From an uncultured Acidobacteriia bacterium (GTDB lineage: Bacteria; Acidobacteriota; Terriglobia; Bryobacterales; Bryobacteraceae): DNA of 64,000 nucleotides. Positions 53,648-62,485 of this stretch are shown in pieces. Both the position numbers and the translations under genes were made by a program. Below the pieces are notes generated by a model. It was not told the origin of the DNA. It searched no databases and saw only the letters and a program-made list of their open reading frames with translations. Where the stretch lies: the NCBI GenBank assembly GCA_903828455.1, contig CAIKMJ010000002.1, forward strand, positions 1 to 64,000. The letters are read 5' to 3'. Each line of letters opens with the position of its first letter. Position 1 is the first letter of the stretch.

Positions 53648-55992
53648 GACTAATTCGAATGAGCAGAGTGGAATCGAAATACTTACTTACTCTGGCGACG
53701 CTGCTTGCCCTCGCCAGCGGACCTGCCATGGCGCAGACGAACTGCGGAGCGCAGACCTTTCCGTCAATCAACAGTTCTCCGTGGCTGGGCCAGGAGATGC
53801 TGGGCCGCGTGGAAGCCAACTCCATCAACGTCAACGTGGTGTTCGACCAGGCCATGCAGGTTTACGCACAGTACGGCACGGCGTCGGGAGCCTATACGGG
53901 GTCGACCCCGGTGCAGACAGCCGCGGCCGGAGTGCCGGTGAATATCACGCTGCCCAATCTGAATCCAAACACGCGGTATTACTACCGCCTGCAGTATGCG
54001 CTGCCCTCTGTCACCACCTTCACCGCACGACCGGAGCACACCTTCGTTACGGCGCGGCCAAGGGGGACACCGTTCACGTTTTTGATCCAGGCCGATCCGC
54101 ACCTCGATAACAATTCCTCTACCGACGTCTATAAGCTGACGCTTGCCAATGAACTGCAGGACAACCCCGATTTTCTGATCGATCTGGGCGACACGATGCT
54201 GACCGACAAGCTCAATGCACTGGGTCAGCCCAACGACTGCGGCGCCAGCCCTACGGCTGCGGGCGTATTGGCACGCACTCAGCTCCATCGTTCGTTTTAT
54301 GACCTGGCCACCCATTCCATACCGCTGTTTGTTGCGGTCGGCAATCACGAAGGCGAGTGGAGCGCCAATCTCTCCTCCGCCGCCTACCCGCCCCCCAACA
54401 ACTACGCCATCTGGGACACACTGGATCGAACCGGCTATTTTTCCAACCCGGCGCCGGATGGTTTTTTTTCGGGCGACAAACAGTTCTATGACCTCAGCGG
54501 CAATGTCTGCGTACCCGGTCAGTCCGTGACATGCGGTTTGGGACAGCGCCGGTCTTATTACTCGTGGGAATGGGGCGACGCACTGTTCATTGTGCTGGAC
54601 CCGTTCTGGAACCAGACGGACTCACGGAGCACGACCGGAAGCGGCCAGACCTGCTGTCAAAAAGGCACCGGGACCGGTGCGGCCTGGAACCTGACTCTGG
54701 GCTCGACGCAGTACAACTGGCTGCAGCAAACCCTGCAGAACAGCACCGCGACCTACAAATTCGTGTTTTCCCACAATCTGGTGGGCGGGCTGGATCCCGT
54801 CTACCAGGGCGCCTCACAGGGACCGATGCGCGGCGGCGTGGAAGCGGCCCCCTATTTGGAGTGGGGCGGGCTGAATCTGGACGGCACGTATGGCTTCGGC
54901 ACATATCGGCCGGGCTGGCCCATGCCGATTCACAACATGCTGGTAGCCAACCACGTCACCGCCTACTTCCACGGGCACGATCACCTTTACGCCCACCAGA
55001 CACTCGACGGCATACAGTATCAGGAAGTACCGCAGCCGAGTGCGTCCAACGGAAGAAACACCACGATCGGCCCGAGCTATGGCTATAAGCAGGGCACGAT
55101 TCTTCCGGGCCGCGGATATGTGCGCGTCCAGGTATCGCCCACGACGGGCGTGACCGTGCAGTTCGTTGAAACCTGGCTGCCCAGCGAGGCAACCGGCAAC
55201 CTCAAAAACGGGATGGTGGCCGATTCCTACGTCGTTCCCTCACCCTCTTCCACCGGCCCGGGCGCGGCGCCCACGGTTTCGCCAGGCGGGATCGTTCCCG
55301 TTTACAGCTCTGTCTCGACAATTCAGTCAGGATCCTGGATCTCGATTTACGGCACCAATCTGGCCAGCAGCACAGCCACGTGGACGGGCAATTTCCCGCA
55401 GTCTCTGGGCGGCACGAGCGTGACCATCAACGGGAAGCCGGCGTACCTCTGGTACGTCAGCCCCACGCAGATCAATCTGCAGGCTCCGAGCGACACAGCG
55501 ACGGGCCCCGTTCCCGTGGTGATCACGACGCCGACCGGCACGGTTTCTTCCACTGTGACGCTGGCGCCGTCAGCGCCGTCGTTCAGCCTGCTCGACAGCA
55601 AGCACGTGGCCGGGATCATTCTCCGCTCCAACGGCGCCGGCGCGTATGGCGGCGGAACCTACGACATCATCGGGCCCACCGGAAACTCGCTGGGTTACGC
55701 CACCGTCGCCGCAAAGGCTGGCGACACCGTTGAATTGTTCGCCGTCGGACTTGGCCCGACCACGCCCGCGGTCGCCGCGGGGCAGCCGTTCTCCGGGTCC
55801 GCGCCGACCACCAATCCCGTGACCCTGTCCATCAATAACGTGAAGGTCACGCCGACATACGCGGGCATGACCAGCGCCGGGCTTTATCAGATCAACCTGA
55901 CGATTCCGGCCGGACTCGGCACCGGCGATGTCTCGCTGACAGCTTCGACCAGCGGAGCGCTGACGCCGACAGCGACCATCTCGCTGCAGTAA
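53644..55992 (+). CDS. Secreted metallophosphoesterase with TIGR03437 C-terminus (copy 2)
   Basis: A 782-residue paralogue of the previous gene in the same order: signal peptide (about 13-31, ending AMAQ), FN3-like domain, phosphoesterase domain (ADPHL, LIDLGD, GNHE, FSHN, GHDH), C-terminal TIGR03437-type domain (WISIYGTNLAS, LWYVSPTQINLQAPS). ATG 53644 overlaps the stop of copy 1 (ATGA); ATG 53659 is an alternative. The two copies are diverged overall but share near-identical DNA blocks. The duplication gives a coupled pair that may act on related substrates or form a complex. Confidence 0.88.
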   Translation: MRLIRMSRVESKYLLTLATLLALASGPAMAQTNCGAQTFPSINSSPWLGQEMLGRVEANSINVNVVFDQAMQVYAQYGTASGAYTGSTPVQTAAAGVPVNITLPNLNPNTRYYYRLQYALPSVTTFTARPEHTFVTARPRGTPFTFLIQADPHLDNNSSTDVYKLTLANELQDNPDFLIDLGDTMLTDKLNALGQPNDCGASPTAAGVLARTQLHRSFYDLATHSIPLFVAVGNHEGEWSANLSSAAYPPPNNYAIWDTLDRTGYFSNPAPDGFFSGDKQFYDLSGNVCVPGQSVTCGLGQRRSYYSWEWGDALFIVLDPFWNQTDSRSTTGSGQTCCQKGTGTGAAWNLTLGSTQYNWLQQTLQNSTATYKFVFSHNLVGGLDPVYQGASQGPMRGGVEAAPYLEWGGLNLDGTYGFGTYRPGWPMPIHNMLVANHVTAYFHGHDHLYAHQTLDGIQYQEVPQPSASNGRNTTIGPSYGYKQGTILPGRGYVRVQVSPTTGVTVQFVETWLPSEATGNLKNGMVADSYVVPSPSSTGPGAAPTVSPGGIVPVYSSVSTIQSGSWISIYGTNLASSTATWTGNFPQSLGGTSVTINGKPAYLWYVSPTQINLQAPSDTATGPVPVVITTPTGTVSSTVTLAPSAPSFSLLDSKHVAGIILRSNGAGAYGGGTYDIIGPTGNSLGYATVAAKAGDTVELFAVGLGPTTPAVAAGQPFSGSAPTTNPVTLSINNVKVTPTYAGMTSAGLYQINLTIPAGLGTGDVSLTASTSGALTPTATISLQ
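53770..53840 (+). repeat. Paralogue repeat, copy 2 (segment A)
   Basis: 71 bp; partner of 51419-51489, three mismatches. It encodes the same SINSSPWLGQEMLGRVEAN stretch in copy 2. Confidence 0.85.
54151..54216 (+). repeat. Paralogue repeat, copy 2 (segment B)
   Basis: 66 bp; partner of 51800-51865, three mismatches, covering the DLGDT metal-ligand region. Confidence 0.85.
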
Positions 55993-56079
55993 ACCGGCTC
56001 CCCGCTTTTAGGATGCCAGGTTCCGGGCCGTTGCCAAAGCGCCGGCTTCGGCCCGAGCGGCGCGCAGTACATTAGATCA

Positions 56080-57087
56080 ATGGAGCGAACACTCACCCGA
56101 CGCGTCGCCGCGATTGCAGGGCTGGTGTTGCTCACCATTATTTTCGGCACGATCGGCTTCGTCCTGTTCGCGGACTACACGGTCTTCGATGCCTTTTACA
56201 TGACCCTGATCACCATCTCGACGGTGGGTTATCAGGAAGTCCGCCCGCTCACACTGGGTGGACGCGTGTTTAATTCCATCCTGATCCTCGTCGGGGTGAC
56301 GGTGATGTTCTTTGCGGTCGGGATCATCACGCAGACCATCATCGAACTGGGACTGCAGGACCGCTTTGGACGCCGCAGGAGAAAACGCATGATCGACCAA
56401 TTGCACGACCATTTCATCGTCTGTGGCTACGGACGCGTGGGGCGCAATGCCGCGCAGGAAATTCTTCGCGCCGGCGCGCCGCTGGTGGTAATCGACCGGT
56501 CGGAGGCCCGCACCGAGCAGGCGCAACTATCCGGCGCCCTCGCCCTGATGGCCGATTCGACGCGGGACGAGACGCTGCGCGCCGCCGGCATCGCGCGCGC
56601 CCGCGGGCTGGTCTCCGCGCTCGCCACCGACGCCGACAACCTGTTCGTCATCCTGTCCGCCAAGACGCTGAACCCGAAGCTGACCGTGGTCACGCGTGCG
56701 AGTGAAGAAGAGGCGCAGGAAAAGCTGCGGCGGGCCGGAGCGGAAACGGTTTTTGCCCCCTTCAGCATGACGGGGCATCGCCTTGCCAATGCGTTGCTGC
56801 GTCCGCATGTTTCAACTTTTCTCGATTCGGCGACAATGACAATGGGCCTTGATGTTGCCATCGAGCAGGTACAGGTGAGGAGCAGCGCCGTGCGCTCAAA
56901 GAGCCTCAAGGATCTGCACCTGAACCGCGACCTCGGCGTAATCGTGCTGGCCATCCGCAGCGCAGACGGGCAGATGATGTTCAACCCGGTCGCCGAGACG
57001 GTGCTGGCGGAAGGCGACTATCTGATTGCGATGGGTGCCATGCCAAATCTGCAGAAGCTGGAAAAGCTGGTTGCCGGTTCGCGCTGA
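56080..57087 (+). CDS. Two-helix potassium channel with RCK (TrkA-N/TrkA-C) domains
   Basis: A 335-residue K+ channel of the MthK/GsuK-like kind. Two membrane helices (about 9-30 and 62-90) frame the pore with the filter TVGYQE (48-53). An RCK domain follows (about 108-230; IVCGYGRVGRNAAQE Rossmann GxGxxG, VIDRSEA), then a TrkA-C domain (about 245-335). It gates K+ flux on cytoplasmic ligands (NAD(H), Ca2+ or nucleotides in relatives). Tetramer expected. It stands alone in orientation with the next genes; no TrkH partner is needed for this class. Confidence 0.93.
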   Translation: MERTLTRRVAAIAGLVLLTIIFGTIGFVLFADYTVFDAFYMTLITISTVGYQEVRPLTLGGRVFNSILILVGVTVMFFAVGIITQTIIELGLQDRFGRRRRKRMIDQLHDHFIVCGYGRVGRNAAQEILRAGAPLVVIDRSEARTEQAQLSGALALMADSTRDETLRAAGIARARGLVSALATDADNLFVILSAKTLNPKLTVVTRASEEEAQEKLRRAGAETVFAPFSMTGHRLANALLRPHVSTFLDSATMTMGLDVAIEQVQVRSSAVRSKSLKDLHLNRDLGVIVLAIRSADGQMMFNPVAETVLAEGDYLIAMGAMPNLQKLEKLVAGSR

Positions 57088-57170
57088 GCATGCGCGCGGA
57101 CGAGAAGACGGCGGAGAGAATGGATCGAAACGACATGTTGAACATGCGGTATCCCGGGACGGGAGCGTAG

Positions 57171-58271
57171 ATGCAGGTTCCCTTACTGGACTTGAAGGCG
57201 CAGTTTGCGCCGCTGAAAGATGAGACGCTGCGGGTCGTGGCGGAAGTGCTGGAGTCGCAGGCCTGCATCGGCGGTCCGCGCGTTGCCGAACTGGAGAGGA
57301 AGATCGCCGAATTGTCGGGCGCACGCTTCGGCATCGGCGTATCGAGCGGAACCGATGCGATTCTGGCCGCGCTGATGGCGCTCGGCATCGGGCCGGGCGA
57401 TGAAGTCATCACGACGCCGTTCACCTTTTTCGCCACCGCGGGGTGCATCGTACGCACGGGCGCGACGCCGGTCTTCGTCGACATCGACGAACGCACGTAC
57501 AACATGGATCCGGCGCTGATCGAAGACGCCATCACTCCGCGGACGAAAGCGATCGTCCCGGTGCATCTCTACGGCCAGTGCTGTCAGATGGACCCGATCC
57601 TCACCATCGCCGACGTGCACGGGCTGGCGGTCATCGAAGACGCGGCGCAGGCCATCGGCGCGACCTACAAAGGGCGGGCGGCCGGCAGCATGGGCGCGAT
57701 GGGATGCTTCAGCTTCTATCCGACCAAGAACCTCGGCGGGGCTGGCGACGGCGGCATGATCGTCACCGGGGACGAGACGCTGAAGGAAGTGCTCATGGTC
57801 CTGCGCGATCACGGCGCGCGGCCGAAGTATTATCACAGCCTGATCGGCGGAAACTTCCGGCTCGACGCGCTGCAGGCGGCAGTGCTGCTGGTGAAACTGC
57901 CGCATCTGGAAGCGTGGTCGGCGGCGCGGCGGCGCAACGCAGCGTTTTACGACAAAGCCTTCGCGGGTTCGAACGTGGTCACGCCGCGGATCGATGAACG
58001 CTGCGTCAGCATTTATAACCAATACGTGATCCGCGTGCCGCGCCGGGATGAAGCGATCGCGCACCTGAAAGCGGCAGGCGTGGGGACTGAGGTCTACTAC
58101 CCGGTGCCTCTGCATCTGCAAAAATGTTTTGCCGGCCTCGGCTATGAAGAGGGCGCGTTCCCGGTCTCGGAAAAGGCGGCGCGGGAAGTGCTGGCGCTTC
58201 CGATCTATCCGGAACTGACCGAAGAGATGCTGGGCTACGTGGCGGAGCAAGTGCGGGCGGTCGCGGAATAG
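57171..58271 (+). CDS. DegT/DnrJ/EryC1/StrS-family sugar aminotransferase
   Basis: A 366-residue PLP-dependent enzyme that aminates keto-sugars for cell-surface glycans or antibiotics. PLP Lys186 lies in [19 protein letters not shown] (158-165) and the sugar-binding ISSGTDAI-like N-terminal stretch fit. GGGAG sits 8 bases before the ATG. It may supply an amino-sugar for the polysaccharide genes elsewhere in the window; that link is inference. Confidence 0.93.
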   Translation: MQVPLLDLKAQFAPLKDETLRVVAEVLESQACIGGPRVAELERKIAELSGARFGIGVSSGTDAILAALMALGIGPGDEVITTPFTFFATAGCIVRTGATPVFVDIDERTYNMDPALIEDAITPRTKAIVPVHLYGQCCQMDPILTIADVHGLAVIEDAAQAIGATYKGRAAGSMGAMGCFSFYPTKNLGGAGDGGMIVTGDETLKEVLMVLRDHGARPKYYHSLIGGNFRLDALQAAVLLVKLPHLEAWSAARRRNAAFYDKAFAGSNVVTPRIDERCVSIYNQYVIRVPRRDEAIAHLKAAGVGTEVYYPVPLHLQKCFAGLGYEEGAFPVSEKAAREVLALPIYPELTEEMLGYVAEQVRAVAE

Positions 58272-58352
58272 CGCCGCAAGCGTTTCGCCACTCGAGCCCG
58301 CTACCCGGCTCTGCGCCGACTGCATTCCGCCCCTCGCTAAGATAGATATTTC

Positions 58353-60008
58353 ATGCGGATTGCCCTCGGGCAGATCAACCCCACGGTTGGCGACTTCAGC
58401 GGCAACCTCGCGCTGATGATTCGCCGCGCGCGCGAGGCAGCGGAGCGGGGCGCGCAGATCGTCGCATTTCCGGAGCTTTCGATAACCGGCTATCCTCCGC
58501 GGGATCTTGTCGAAAAGCCCAGCTTTATCGACCGTTCGGAAGCCGCGGTGGAAGAACTGGCGCGGGCAACGGCCGATCTTCCGCTTTCTCTGATCACCGG
58601 CTACGTGGGACATCCGGCAGCGCCTTGCGGCAAGCCGGCGACGAATTCCGCGGCAGTGCTGCAGGGCGGGCGCGTCGTCATGCGGCAGACCAAGATGCTG
58701 CTGCCGAACTACGACGTATTTGACGAGGCGCGCAACTTCACGCCGGCTTCGACGCAGTCGTTGTGGGAACGCGGCGCCGGCCGCATCGCGCTCACCATCT
58801 GCGAAGACGCCTGGAATGACATGCAGTTCTGGCCGCATCCCCTGTACGGGCGGGATCCGGTGCACGAACTGGTGCAACGCGGCGCAACCGCGCTGATCAG
58901 CATCAACGGCTCGCCGTTTCACATGGGCAAGCGCCGTTTGCGCGAGGAAATGTTCCGCGCCATGGTGAAGCGGCATAAGATCCCCGCTGTGATGGTCAAT
59001 CAGGTGGGAGGCAACGATCAGGTGATCTTCGACGGCACCAGCTTCGCGATGGATGCGCAGGGCAACGTGATCGCCAGCGCGGCATCGTTCGCCGAAGATC
59101 TGGTGCTGGTGGATCTTGACGCCGGCACGGGTGAACAGCACGGGTCGGTGGCCGATGAGTGTGAGGCCGTTTACGAGGCCCTCGTCACCGGGACTCGCGA
59201 TTATCTGCGCAAGTGCGGCTTCCGGAAAGTGCTGATCGGCCTGAGCGGCGGTATTGACTCCTCGCTGACGGCCGCTGTCGCGGTGGAAGCGGTGGGGCGC
59301 GAAAACGTTCGCGGCGTGGCGATGCCCGGCCCGTTCTCCTCGGAACACAGCGTGGCGGACGCCCGCGCGATGGCCGAAGCGCTCGGCATCGCGTTCGACA
59401 TCATTCCGATCACGCCGGCGTACAACGAAATAATGCGCACGCTGGGTGGAGTATTTGAGGGCCGCGCGCCCGATGCCACGGAGGAGAACATCCAGGCGCG
59501 CCTCCGCGGCCTCACGCTCATGTCGCTGTCGAACAAGTTCGGCGCTCTGGTACTCACTACGGGCAACAAGAGCGAACTCGCGGTCGGCTACTGCACGCTT
59601 TACGGCGATATGTGCGGCGGGCTGGCGGTGATCAGCGACGTGCCGAAAACGCTGGTCTATGAGCTGTCACGGATCGCCAACCGCCGAAACAACAATGCGA
59701 TCCCGGAGAACGTCTTCATCAAGCCGCCTTCAGCGGAACTGCGTCCCGACCAGAAGGACAGCGACTCGCTTCCGCCATACGATATTCTCGACGCGATTCT
59801 GCGTCTGTACGTGGAAGAGTTCCGCAGCGTCGCTGATGTGGCGCGTGAACTGAAACTGCCCGTGGCGCTCGTGCGCGATGTCGCCGGCAAGGTGGATCGC
59901 AACGAATACAAGCGCCAGCAGGCAGCACCGGGCCTCAAGGTCACCTCGAAGGCCTTTGGAATTGGCCGGCGCTTCCCCATCGCGCAACGCTTTTCGGAGA
60001 CCGGATGA
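58353..60008 (+). CDS. nadE: Glutamine-dependent NAD+ synthetase
   Basis: A 551-residue enzyme for the last step of NAD+ synthesis. The N-terminal nitrilase-type glutaminase domain has the Glu41-Lys114-Cys150 triad (FPELSITGYP, RQTKMLLPN, LTICEDAW); the C-terminal synthetase has the PP-loop SGGIDSS (298-304) and GNKSELAVGYCTLYGD. Domains and length are normal for the bacterial two-domain form. Its TGA overlaps the start of the next gene (ATGA). Confidence 0.96.
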   Translation: MRIALGQINPTVGDFSGNLALMIRRAREAAERGAQIVAFPELSITGYPPRDLVEKPSFIDRSEAAVEELARATADLPLSLITGYVGHPAAPCGKPATNSAAVLQGGRVVMRQTKMLLPNYDVFDEARNFTPASTQSLWERGAGRIALTICEDAWNDMQFWPHPLYGRDPVHELVQRGATALISINGSPFHMGKRRLREEMFRAMVKRHKIPAVMVNQVGGNDQVIFDGTSFAMDAQGNVIASAASFAEDLVLVDLDAGTGEQHGSVADECEAVYEALVTGTRDYLRKCGFRKVLIGLSGGIDSSLTAAVAVEAVGRENVRGVAMPGPFSSEHSVADARAMAEALGIAFDIIPITPAYNEIMRTLGGVFEGRAPDATEENIQARLRGLTLMSLSNKFGALVLTTGNKSELAVGYCTLYGDMCGGLAVISDVPKTLVYELSRIANRRNNNAIPENVFIKPPSAELRPDQKDSDSLPPYDILDAILRLYVEEFRSVADVARELKLPVALVRDVAGKVDRNEYKRQQAAPGLKVTSKAFGIGRRFPIAQRFSETG

Positions 60009-62464
60009 AAGTCGTACGCTCACTCGCCTCGATTGCCCTCGCCGCTGCAGCACTGCTGTCTCAGGACGGCCAGCGGGAAATCGTCGGCCCTCTCGCGGAC
60101 GGCGCTTATCTGCTCAGCAGCGGGTGGCGGATTAAAGCCGCCGGCACGCAGATCCCGGTCGATACCTTGCCGCTGGGCGGAGTTGTCACGCCCGATAAGA
60201 AATTCCTGCTGGTTGTTCATGGCGGTTTCAATCCGCCGAGCGTGAGCGTGATCGATCTCGCGGCCGGCAAGGAAACCAGCCGCGCCGCAGTGCCCGACGC
60301 CTGGATGGGCATCGCGATCAACAAGGCCGGGGATAAGGTTTACGTCGCAGGCGCAAGCAAAGCGGGGATCTACGAATTTTCCTTCACCGGCGGAGTTCTG
60401 ACGCCGGCCCGCTTCTTCCCCGTCGCGCCGGAGAAGGACCGCAAGACTGAACTCTTCATCGGCGACCTGCAGTTTTCGCCGGACGGGCATCTGCTGTATG
60501 CCGCCGATTTGTATGGCGACGCCGTCGTGGTGGTGAATCCGCAATCCGGCTTCATTGTTTCGCGGGTCAAGACCGTCCATCGTCCTTTCCGCATTTTGTT
60601 TCCCCCTGCCGGCAAGAGCTTTTTTGCATCCAGCTGGTCCGATGGTCTGGTGGGCCAGTACGACACCGCTTCCGGCCAGGCGCTTGCCACCCTGCGCGTC
60701 GGCCCCCACAGCACGGACATGGCGTGGCGCGAAGGCGAGTTGGAAGATCAGCCCGGCGTGAAGGCGCGGTTGTTTGTGGCGGCCGCCAATACCAATAACG
60801 TGTACGTGTTCGGCGCATCGGAATCCGGCACGCTGACGCGCCTCGAAACAATCAACCTCGCGCTGACGCCGCGCCAGCCGCTGGGCACAACGCCGGGCGG
60901 ACTCAGCTTCAGCGCGGACGGAACGAAGCTCTTCGTAGCCTGCGCCGATATCAACGCCGCCGCGGTGGTCGATATCTCCGGCGCGCGCAGCCGAGTGGCC
61001 GGCTTCATTCCGACCGGCTGGTATCCCACTGCAACGATCGGCCTGCCGGACGGGCGTCTTGCCGTACTGAATGGCAAAGGCGCTCGCTCGTATCCCAATC
61101 CTCTCGGTCCCACTCCGTTCCGCGGATCGGCGGCCTCCCTTCCCGATGGCAGCCTGACTCACTACGTCGCGCGCATTCAGCGCGGCAGCGTTCAACTGGT
61201 CGATGTGGATGAGGCGAAACTGCCAGGCTACACACAGGAAGTGCTCGGTAACTCGCCCTATCGCGACGAGAAGCTCACCGACCCGGGCACGCCGCCGGGC
61301 AACCCTGTGCATGGCGGCGGACCGATCAAACACGTGATCTACATCGTCAAGGAAAATCGTACTTACGATCAGGTGCTCGGCGATATCAAGGAAGGCAACG
61401 GCGATCCTTCGCTGGTGCTGTTCGGCGAAAACGTGACGCCGAATCAGCACAAGCTGGCCCGTGAGTTCGTACTGCTGGATAATTTCTACGAAAATTCCGA
61501 CGTCAGTGCCGACGGCCACAACTGGGCCACGGCCGCGATAGCGCCCGACTACACCCAGCGCACGTGGCCTTCAACCTACGCGGGCCGCCGCGACACTTAT
61601 GATTTCAACGGCACCGGCGATGCAAACCTGCCGCCCGCCGGCTACATCTGGACCGCCGTGGCGCAGGCGGGATTGACACTGCGCAACTACGGCTACTGGG
61701 TGGAAAATCGCGAAACCGCTGCTCCCGACGGCACGCAGATCGAGGCGGTGCTGGACCCCGTACTCGCCGAACGTACCAACTGGAATTTCCGGTCCTTCGA
61801 CATGGACTACACGGACGTTGCGCGCGCCGGCGTGTTCATCGAAGATCTGAAGGGCTTTGAGAAGTCCGGGGCGATGCCCAATTTCATGATCATGCGGCTG
61901 GGCAACGATCATACGTCTTACAATTCGCCCGGCAAGATCGCTCCACTGGCGGCGGCGGCAGACAACGATCAGGCCGTCGGTATGGTCGTGGAGGCCGTGT
62001 CGAAGAGCCGCTTCTGGAACGAGACGGCGATTTTTGTCATTGAAGACGACGCGCAGAACGGGCCGGACCATGTGGATTCGCATCGTTCGAGCTGTTACGT
62101 CATCTCTCCCTGGGTCAAGCGTCACAGCGTGAACAGCACCATGTACAACCAGGCCAGCGTCCTGCGCACCATGGAACTCATTCTCGGACTCCGGCCGCTC
62201 ACCACGTTTGACGCCGGCGCGCGGCCCATGTTCAGCGTGTTTGCCAACGCGATTTCGCCCGGCCCATATACGCTGGAAAGGCCGCGTATTCCTCTCGACA
62301 CGCGCAATCCGTCAGGCGGTCCGGAAGCCGCCCGGGCAGCGCATCTGCGCCTCGACGAGGCCGACGATGTGGACGACGAAGAGGGCAACGCTATTCTATG
62401 GGCAGCTATTAAAGGCAACGGGGCCACGGCGCCCACGCCCGTGAGGAGCCGCTTCGCGCACTGA
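60005..62464 (+). CDS. Secreted YncE-type propeller fused to a phosphoesterase domain
   Basis: An 819-residue exported protein: signal peptide (about 1-20), a beta-propeller with PDGHLLYA- and ADGTKLFVA-type repeats (about 50-420) and a C-terminal phosphoesterase-type domain (about 435-770; HVIYIVKENRTYDQVLGD, DNFYENSDVSADGHNW, FVIEDDAQNGPDHVDSHRS) like PF04185 acid phosphatase/phospholipase C enzymes. This propeller-phosphoesterase architecture recurs in Acidobacteria. It is coupled to nadE (4-bp overlap), which may just be local packing. Substrate unknown. Confidence 0.85.
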   Translation: MKVVRSLASIALAAAALLSQDGQREIVGPLADGAYLLSSGWRIKAAGTQIPVDTLPLGGVVTPDKKFLLVVHGGFNPPSVSVIDLAAGKETSRAAVPDAWMGIAINKAGDKVYVAGASKAGIYEFSFTGGVLTPARFFPVAPEKDRKTELFIGDLQFSPDGHLLYAADLYGDAVVVVNPQSGFIVSRVKTVHRPFRILFPPAGKSFFASSWSDGLVGQYDTASGQALATLRVGPHSTDMAWREGELEDQPGVKARLFVAAANTNNVYVFGASESGTLTRLETINLALTPRQPLGTTPGGLSFSADGTKLFVACADINAAAVVDISGARSRVAGFIPTGWYPTATIGLPDGRLAVLNGKGARSYPNPLGPTPFRGSAASLPDGSLTHYVARIQRGSVQLVDVDEAKLPGYTQEVLGNSPYRDEKLTDPGTPPGNPVHGGGPIKHVIYIVKENRTYDQVLGDIKEGNGDPSLVLFGENVTPNQHKLAREFVLLDNFYENSDVSADGHNWATAAIAPDYTQRTWPSTYAGRRDTYDFNGTGDANLPPAGYIWTAVAQAGLTLRNYGYWVENRETAAPDGTQIEAVLDPVLAERTNWNFRSFDMDYTDVARAGVFIEDLKGFEKSGAMPNFMIMRLGNDHTSYNSPGKIAPLAAAADNDQAVGMVVEAVSKSRFWNETAIFVIEDDAQNGPDHVDSHRSSCYVISPWVKRHSVNSTMYNQASVLRTMELILGLRPLTTFDAGARPMFSVFANAISPGPYTLERPRIPLDTRNPSGGPEAARAAHLRLDEADDVDDEEGNAILWAAIKGNGATAPTPVRSRFAH

Positions 62465-62485
62465 AGCGCCCGAAAGAGTCTCATC

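Noticed and set aside
57183-59348. A 721-codon minus-strand open frame
   Set aside because: Runs antisense across two unrelated conserved genes (DegT aminotransferase and NAD+ synthetase), which would not happen for a real gene.
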